Positions 22,233 to 26,369 of a stretch of 26,369 bases of DNA are shown here, piece by piece. The DNA comes from Pseudomonadota bacterium (GTDB taxonomy: Bacteria; Pseudomonadota; Alphaproteobacteria; Sphingomonadales; Sphingomonadaceae), in the NCBI GenBank assembly GCA_023426225.1, contig JAFABD010000164.1:1-26369 (forward strand), read 5' to 3'. The notes beneath the pieces are model-generated. The model worked only from the letters and a program-made list of their open reading frames with translations, was not told the origin of the DNA and did not search any database. The translations under genes were made by a program, and so were the position numbers. How positions within the stretch are numbered: the stretch's first letter is position 1; each line of letters starts with the position of its first letter.

Positions 22233-22400
22233 GACCCGAAAACCCTTGAATCGTGCGAAAAGAAAAGAGCGGCGCGCGCCGGGCGCACCGCTGTCAGACG
22301 CGGGCGGATGCGCGAGTCTTGGGCAAAAGTCAAGGCTGATGGGTGCTTCACGCGCCCTTAACGGGCATAGGGCCATCGGTTGCGTTGCGGGGAAAAGTCC

Positions 22401-22970
22401 ATGGAAGCGTTTGTTCCGGCCGTCTTGCTGGCCATCCTGACCCAGATCGGCGACCGGCCGGCCGCCACCGCCGCGGGACTCGCAACGCGATTCGGCCGGC
22501 CGTTGCTCGTGGGCACGATTGCGCTGATCGTCCATCTGGTCGCCAATGGCGTCGCCGCCGCGATCGCGGTCTTCGCGCCGCTGCAGCTCGGCAGCGATGC
22601 CTGCACGCTGTTCCTCGGCGCGGCCATGGTGATGACGGGCGTGTCCGGCCTGCTGACCGAGCCGGCCGCGCCCGCACCCGGCTGGCTGCCCCGGCACCCC
22701 TTTCCGAACATCGTCGCAAGCCTGTCGCTGTCGGTGCTGGGCGACCGGACGACCTTGCTGACGCTCGCCTTGGCCGTCGCGCCGGGCATGGCGCCCTATG
22801 CGGGCGCCGGCGCGGGGCTGGGCGCGGGCGCGATCAGCATGATCGCCGCGCTGGGCGGACGTCCGCTGTGGGATCGCCTGCCCGCCCGGCCGGTTCGGAG
22901 CGTCACCGGGCTGATCCTGCTGGTGATCGGCCTCTATCTGGCGGCGTCGGCGCTGCATCTGATCGGTTGA
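22401..22970 (+). CDS. UPF0016 (TMEM165/GDT1-like) membrane protein with divergent metal motifs
   Basis: A 189-residue membrane protein of two homologous three-helix halves. The UPF0016 signature E-x-G-D-(K/R)-(S/T) appears in altered form in both halves: TQIGDRPA (14-21), where Gln replaces the acidic residue, and SVLGDRTTL (111-119), where Leu takes its place. Members of this family are cation/proton exchangers for Ca2+ or Mn2+. Loss of both glutamates suggests altered specificity or loss of transport. The ATG at 22401 has GGGGA about seven bases upstream. Stands alone, divergent from rpmG. Confidence 0.68.
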   Translation: MEAFVPAVLLAILTQIGDRPAATAAGLATRFGRPLLVGTIALIVHLVANGVAAAIAVFAPLQLGSDACTLFLGAAMVMTGVSGLLTEPAAPAPGWLPRHPFPNIVASLSLSVLGDRTTLLTLALAVAPGMAPYAGAGAGLGAGAISMIAALGGRPLWDRLPARPVRSVTGLILLVIGLYLAASALHLIG

Positions 22971-23091
22971 ACGCGACCGCACCTGATCGGACGAATCGAT
23001 CAATGTGATTGCAGATTCCCGCGGGCGTCGCGTGCAACCAAGGCCTATACCAGTCGTTGAGCAGGCGAACCGATCCAGGAGGGAAACGACA

Positions 23092-23589
23092 ATGGCAGAT
23101 ACCAAGGCCGCGCTTCAGACCCCGACCGACCTCAACCGCAACGAGACGCGCAGCGTCGCCGACGCGCTGAACAGCGCGCTGGCCGACTGTTTCGCACTCT
23201 ATTTCAAGACCAAGAACTTCCACTGGCACGTCTCGGGCCCGCATTTCCGCGACTATCACCTGTTGCTCGACGATCAGGCGACGCAGATTCTGGGCATTAC
23301 CGACGCGATCGCCGAGCGCGTCCGCAAGGTGGGCAGCACGACGCTGCGTTCGGTGGGCGACATCGCCCGTCACCAGACGATCGCCGACAACGACGCCGAC
23401 TTCGTGTCGGCGGCCGACATGCTCGCCGAACTGCGCGACGACAATCTGAAGCTGGTCGAGAGCTTCCGGACGGTGAAGCAGGCCGCCGAGGATGCCGGCG
23501 ACAACGCGACGAGCGGAATCGTCGACGACTGGACCGACCAGGCCGAGGAACGCGCCTGGTTCCTGTTCGAGGCCAGCCGCAAGGGCTGA
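23092..23589 (+). CDS. dps: Dps-family ferritin-like DNA-protection protein
   Basis: A 165-residue dodecamer-forming ferritin-like protein that oxidises and stores iron using peroxide and shields DNA in stress. The ferroxidase residues fit exactly the Dps spacing: H44 (NFHWHV), H56 and D60 (YHLLLD), then D71 and E75 (DAIAE). The N-terminus is short with few lysines, so DNA binding is uncertain. The ATG at 23092 has a strong AGGAGG nine bases upstream; the longer frame beginning at 23005 is not needed. Followed by a strong terminator. No OxyR-type operator was recognised upstream. Confidence 0.95.
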   Translation: MADTKAALQTPTDLNRNETRSVADALNSALADCFALYFKTKNFHWHVSGPHFRDYHLLLDDQATQILGITDAIAERVRKVGSTTLRSVGDIARHQTIADNDADFVSAADMLAELRDDNLKLVESFRTVKQAAEDAGDNATSGIVDDWTDQAEERAWFLFEASRKG

Positions 23590-23607
23590 AGCCTACACCC
23601 TGAAACG

Positions 23608-23651
23608 AAAAGGGGGGAGGACGGCCCGGCGGCCGCCCTCCCCCCCTTTTT
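23608..23651. terminator. Bidirectional rho-independent terminator after dps
   Basis: AAAAGGGGGGAGG (23608-23620) pairs with CCTCCCCCCCTTTT (23637-23650) with one extra C; GGCC-cggc-GGCC extends the stem inward. The T-run on the right serves dps and the A-run on the left serves the convergent minus-strand gene. Confidence 0.93.
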
Positions 23652-23670
23652 GCGTCCGCGATGCCGATGG

Positions 23671-23985
23671 TTACTTGATCGCGGTGAGGTCGTCGCTGAC
23701 CTTCTTGAGCACTTCGTCGCTGAGCGCACCGTTCGACATCGGCTGGAGCTGGCGCAGGCTCATCGCCTTGAACTGGTCGAACGCCGGGTGCGTGCTCAGC
23801 CCCGGCAGATCGGCTTCGATCACGGCCTTGGCCTTGGGATCGGCGACCAGCGCCTCGATCGGCGTGTCGAGCGAGAACTTCGGGGCCGCAGGTGCGGCGG
23901 TGGCCGCGGCCGGCTTGGCGGCCTGGGCATGGGCAACCGGGACCAGCGCCAGCGACAGCAGCGCAGCAGAAACGACGAGCTTCAT
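23671..23985 (-). CDS. Small secreted protein of unknown function
   Basis: 104 residues. Signal peptide at 1-20 (MKLVVSAALLSLALVPVAHA, cleavage before QA), then an Ala/Pro-rich linker to about residue 35. The mature domain of about 68 residues is acidic and helical: FSLDTPIEALVADPKAKAV, then LPGLSTHPAFDQFKAMSLRQLQP and a Lys-ending tail. No cysteines and no catalytic motif seen. I recall similar short domains in exported sphingomonad and caulobacter proteins but cannot name a family. The ATG at 23985 has GGGAG ten bases upstream; the longer frame to 24075 is rejected because the signal peptide starts here. Confidence 0.8.
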   Translation of the reverse strand: MKLVVSAALLSLALVPVAHAQAAKPAAATAAPAAPKFSLDTPIEALVADPKAKAVIEADLPGLSTHPAFDQFKAMSLRQLQPMSNGALSDEVLKKVSDDLTAIK

Positions 23986-24116
23986 GAAGGATTTGCTCCC
24001 GCAAGGTCCGCGCGCCATGCGCGGATCGCGGGCACAGTCTAACGCAGCCGCCGGCACCCGACCAGCCCCGCGCATCGGGGGTAGCGCCGACCCGCGACTG
24101 CCCCCATCTTGGCGAC

Positions 24117-25706
24117 ATGCGCGCCTTTGCGGACCTGCTTGATCGCCTGATCTACGCGCGCGCGCGGAACGCCAAGCTGCGGCTGATCGGCGAGTATCTG
24201 CGCGCGACGCCCGATCCCGACCGCGGCTGGGCGCTGGCGGCGCTCACCGGCGCGCTCGATCTTCCGGCGATCAAGCCGGCGCTGATCCGCACGCTCGTCG
24301 AATCGCGCGTCGACCCTGTGCTGTTCGCGCTCAGCCGCGACTTTGTCGGCGATTCGGCCGAGACGGCCGCGCTGCTGTGGCCCGCCCCGGCCGACGGCGA
24401 GGGGACGCCGCGCCGACTGTCGGAGGTCGTCGAGACGCTGGCGGCGCTGAGCCGCGCCGACGCCCCGGCGGTGCTCGCGGACTTGCTCGATCACATGGAC
24501 GCCGACGAACGCTTCGCGCTGCTCAAGCTGGCGACGGGCGGGTTGCGCGTCGGCGTCTCCGCCCGCCTTGCCAAGACGGCGCTCGCACAGGCGTTCGACC
24601 TCGACGTCGCGGCGGTCGAGGAGGTGTGGCACGGCCTCGCCCCACCCTATGCCGCATTGTTCGACTGGGCCGAGGGGCGCGCCGATCGCCCCGATCTGGC
24701 CGACAGCCCCGTTTTCCGCCCGTTCATGCTGGCCCATCCGCTCGAGGCCGATGCGATCGACCTCGCCGACTATGCGGCGGAATGGAAATGGGACGGCATC
24801 CGCGTCCAACTCGTCCATGTTGCAGGGGAGACCCGGCTGTTCAGTCGCGCGGGCGACGACATTACCCACAGCTTTCCCGAAGTCGCGTCGGCCTTCCGGA
24901 TTCCCGGCGTGCTCGACGGCGAACTGCTGGTGAAGGGCAGCGGCCAGGGGACCGGGCTCGGCGACGGCGGCGGCGCGGGGAGCTTCAACGCGCTCCAGCA
25001 GCGGCTGGGGCGCAAACGCGTGCCCGCCCGCATGCTCGCCGACTATCCCGCCTTTGTCCGGCTGTATGACGTCCTGTTCGACGGCCGCGAAGATGTGCGC
25101 GAGGCGCCCTGGACCGAACGGCGCGCGCGGCTCGAACGCTTCGCCGCCGCGCTGCCGGCATCGCATTTCGATCTTTCCGCCTTGATCGACGCGCCCGACT
25201 TTGCCGCGCTCGGCGAATTGCGCGCCGCAGCCCGCGACGCCCAGATCGAAGGCGTGATGCTCAAGCGACGCGATTCGCCCTATGTCGCGGGCCGCCGCGC
25301 CGGATTGTGGTACAAGTGGAAGCGCGATCCGCTGACCGCCGACTGCGTGCTCATGTATGCCCAGCGCGGCAACGGCAAGCGCAGCTCGTTCTACTCCGAT
25401 TTTACTTTCGGATGCTGGGCGGATGACGGCACGTTACTTCCGGTCGGCAAGGCCTATTTCGGCTTCACCGATGACGAACTGCGCTGGCTCGACCGCTTTG
25501 TGCGAAATCACACCGCCGCGCGTTTCGGTCCGGTGCGGGAGGTCGAGAAGACGCTGGTGCTCGAAGTCGCCTTCGATTCGATCCACGAATCGCGTCGCCA
25601 CAAGTCCGGACTGGCGATGCGCTTCCCGCGGATCAGCCGCATCCGCACCGACAAGCCCGCGCACGAGGCGGACCGAATCGCCGCGCTGGCGAAACTCGCC
25701 ACCTGA
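24117..25706 (+). CDS. ATP-dependent DNA ligase (alphaproteobacterial damage-response type)
   Basis: A 529-residue ATP-dependent ligase that seals nicks through an AMP-lysine intermediate. The N-terminal 200 residues are the helical DNA-binding domain (LLDRLIYARARNAKLRLI). The adenylation domain has nucleophile K224 (EWKWDGIRV), the acidic motif VLDGELL, FVRLYDVLFDG, and EGVMLKRRDSPY; motif V follows at WYKWKRDP. The OB domain completes the protein. Length and N-terminus match the cisplatin damage response ligase group of Alphaproteobacteria, usually encoded with an Lhr-like helicase, an exonuclease and a phosphoesterase. None of those partners lies here. The ATG at 24117 gives the usual family start; no clear Shine-Dalgarno. 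Confidence 0.92.
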   Translation: MRAFADLLDRLIYARARNAKLRLIGEYLRATPDPDRGWALAALTGALDLPAIKPALIRTLVESRVDPVLFALSRDFVGDSAETAALLWPAPADGEGTPRRLSEVVETLAALSRADAPAVLADLLDHMDADERFALLKLATGGLRVGVSARLAKTALAQAFDLDVAAVEEVWHGLAPPYAALFDWAEGRADRPDLADSPVFRPFMLAHPLEADAIDLADYAAEWKWDGIRVQLVHVAGETRLFSRAGDDITHSFPEVASAFRIPGVLDGELLVKGSGQGTGLGDGGGAGSFNALQQRLGRKRVPARMLADYPAFVRLYDVLFDGREDVREAPWTERRARLERFAAALPASHFDLSALIDAPDFAALGELRAAARDAQIEGVMLKRRDSPYVAGRRAGLWYKWKRDPLTADCVLMYAQRGNGKRSSFYSDFTFGCWADDGTLLPVGKAYFGFTDDELRWLDRFVRNHTAARFGPVREVEKTLVLEVAFDSIHESRRHKSGLAMRFPRISRIRTDKPAHEADRIAALAKLAT

Positions 25707-25760
25707 ACTGCCGGACCGGCCGACGACGTCGCCCGCCGTGATGTGCGTCCAGGTGCCCGC

Positions 25761-25788
25761 CCGACCGACAAAAACCGACCGACAAAAA
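25761..25788. repeat. 14-bp tandem duplication next to a terminator
   Basis: CCGACCGACAAAAA occurs twice in a row (25761-25774 and 25775-25788), an exact tandem duplication directly left of the hairpin that ends the ligase and cold-shock genes. It doubles the A-tract, which on the minus strand becomes a T-tract after the hairpin. Confidence 0.9.
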
Positions 25789-25820
25789 AGGCCGGACGTC
25801 TGCACGTCCGGCCTCTTTTC
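25784..25820. terminator. Bidirectional rho-independent terminator after the ligase gene
   Basis: GGCCGGACGT (25790-25799), four-base loop CTGC, ACGTCCGGCC (25804-25813). Six A on the left and TCTTTT on the right flank the perfect 10-bp stem. It serves the ligase gene on the plus strand and the cold-shock gene on the minus strand. Confidence 0.93.
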
Positions 25821-25841
25821 GTTACGGCGCTCTGCCCGGCC

Positions 25842-26369
25842 TCAGCTGGCCGGGTTGAGGTTCACCGCGGCGTATTTGCCGCGACGGTCCACCTCGAGCT
25901 CGAACTCGAGCCGATCGCCCTCGTTGAGCGTCGGGAGCCCAGCGCGCTCGACCGCCGAAATGTGCACGAACGCATCCGGCTGGCCGTCATCGCGCTGAAT
26001 GAAGCCGAAGCCCTTCATCGCGTTGAAGAACTTGACGGTGCCGCTCGCGCGCTCACCGGTCAGCTGACGCTGCGGGCCACCGCGCGCGCCGCCCGGACCA
26101 CCTGCGGCACCCGCCGCCGGCGCACGGTCGGTCACCGGCATCGGCTCGCCGTCGATCTTCAGCTCGGTCGCCGAGATGCGGCCACCGCGATCGACCAGCG
26201 TGAAGCCCAGCGGCTGACCTTCGGCCAGGCCGGTCAGGCCCGCCTGCTCGACCGCGGAGATGTGGACGAAAACGTCCTCACCGCCGTCATCGCGCACGAT
26301 GAAGCCGAAGCCCTTCTGGCCGTTGAAGAACTTGACCACGCCGGTGGCTTCGCCAACGACCTGCGGGGG
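25842..26369 (-). CDS. Double cold-shock-domain protein, 5' end beyond the window
   Basis: RNA/DNA-binding protein with two cold-shock domains. The frame is open to the right edge with codons PPQVVGEATG before VVKFFNGQKGFGFI, so the start is outside; the GTG at 26339 is probably an internal Val. Domain 1 has RNP1 KGFGFI and RNP2 VFVHIS; domain 2 has GTVKFFNAMKGFGFI and AFVHIS. A Gly/Ala/Pro linker with RGGPQRQ joins them. Two-domain CSPs of this kind are common in Alphaproteobacteria and act as RNA chaperones or stress regulators. At least 175 residues are present; ends in NLNPAS. Confidence 0.93.
   Translation of the reverse strand, partial: PPQVVGEATGVVKFFNGQKGFGFIVRDDGGEDVFVHISAVEQAGLTGLAEGQPLGFTLVDRGGRISATELKIDGEPMPVTDRAPAAGAAGGPGGARGGPQRQLTGERASGTVKFFNAMKGFGFIQRDDGQPDAFVHISAVERAGLPTLNEGDRLEFELEVDRRGKYAAVNLNPAS

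Overview
The window looks like chromosomal core DNA from a sphingomonad-type alphaproteobacterium. It has very high GC, with strong G/C preference at codon third positions. The gene neighbourhoods are ones typical of Alphaproteobacteria: rne|amiC-mrcA-prfB, ribF-ileS-lspA, and DUF3572|divK followed by rpmG. It carries a TorF-family porin and a DUF3035/BamF-like lipoprotein. No phage, IS element, CRISPR array, tRNA or rRNA was found. Genus-level placement is inference.

Left part (1-9076): an incomplete RNase E gene on the minus strand runs off the left edge, with an approximately 500-base gene-free region upstream of it. On the plus strand follow an N-acetylmuramoyl-L-alanine amidase, a bifunctional PBP1A, release factor 2 and, translationally coupled to it, a predicted lipoprotein with a methyltransferase fold. 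Middle left (9068-13596): a short JAB-domain-only RadC on the minus strand has a perfect alphaproteobacterial LexA-box match (GTTC-N7-GTTC) in its upstream region. It diverges from thyA-folA-dipeptidase (M19). A membrane-anchored LytTR regulator on the minus strand diverges from a DUF2306 membrane protein.

Middle right (13659-18630): ribF, ileS, lspA and a BamF-like lipoprotein gene, closed by a strong bidirectional terminator. LspA matures lipoproteins, so a lipoprotein gene overlapping its 3' end is a sensible neighbour. The ileS gene holds the most unusual signal in the window: an 82-bp, multiply palindromic repeat element inserted in frame and apparently translated inside the editing-domain region. 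Just upstream of it is a block of about 280 bp with foreign-looking codon choice.

Right part (18695-26369): a TorF-family porin; a minus-strand set DUF3572-HAD hydrolase-RidA; divK; a small gene that looks frameshifted; rpmG; a divergent UPF0016 (TMEM165/GDT1-like) membrane protein; dps; a small secreted protein of unknown function; an ATP-dependent DNA ligase; and the 3' part of a double cold-shock-domain protein that runs off the right edge. Three hairpins with A-runs on one side and T-runs on the other separate convergent gene pairs in this half and can serve both strands.

Most of the window is housekeeping. I found no convincing new multi-gene defence or mobile system. The best candidates for follow-up are the translated palindromic element in ileS, the LexA-box/RadC pair, and the frameshifted small gene after divK.
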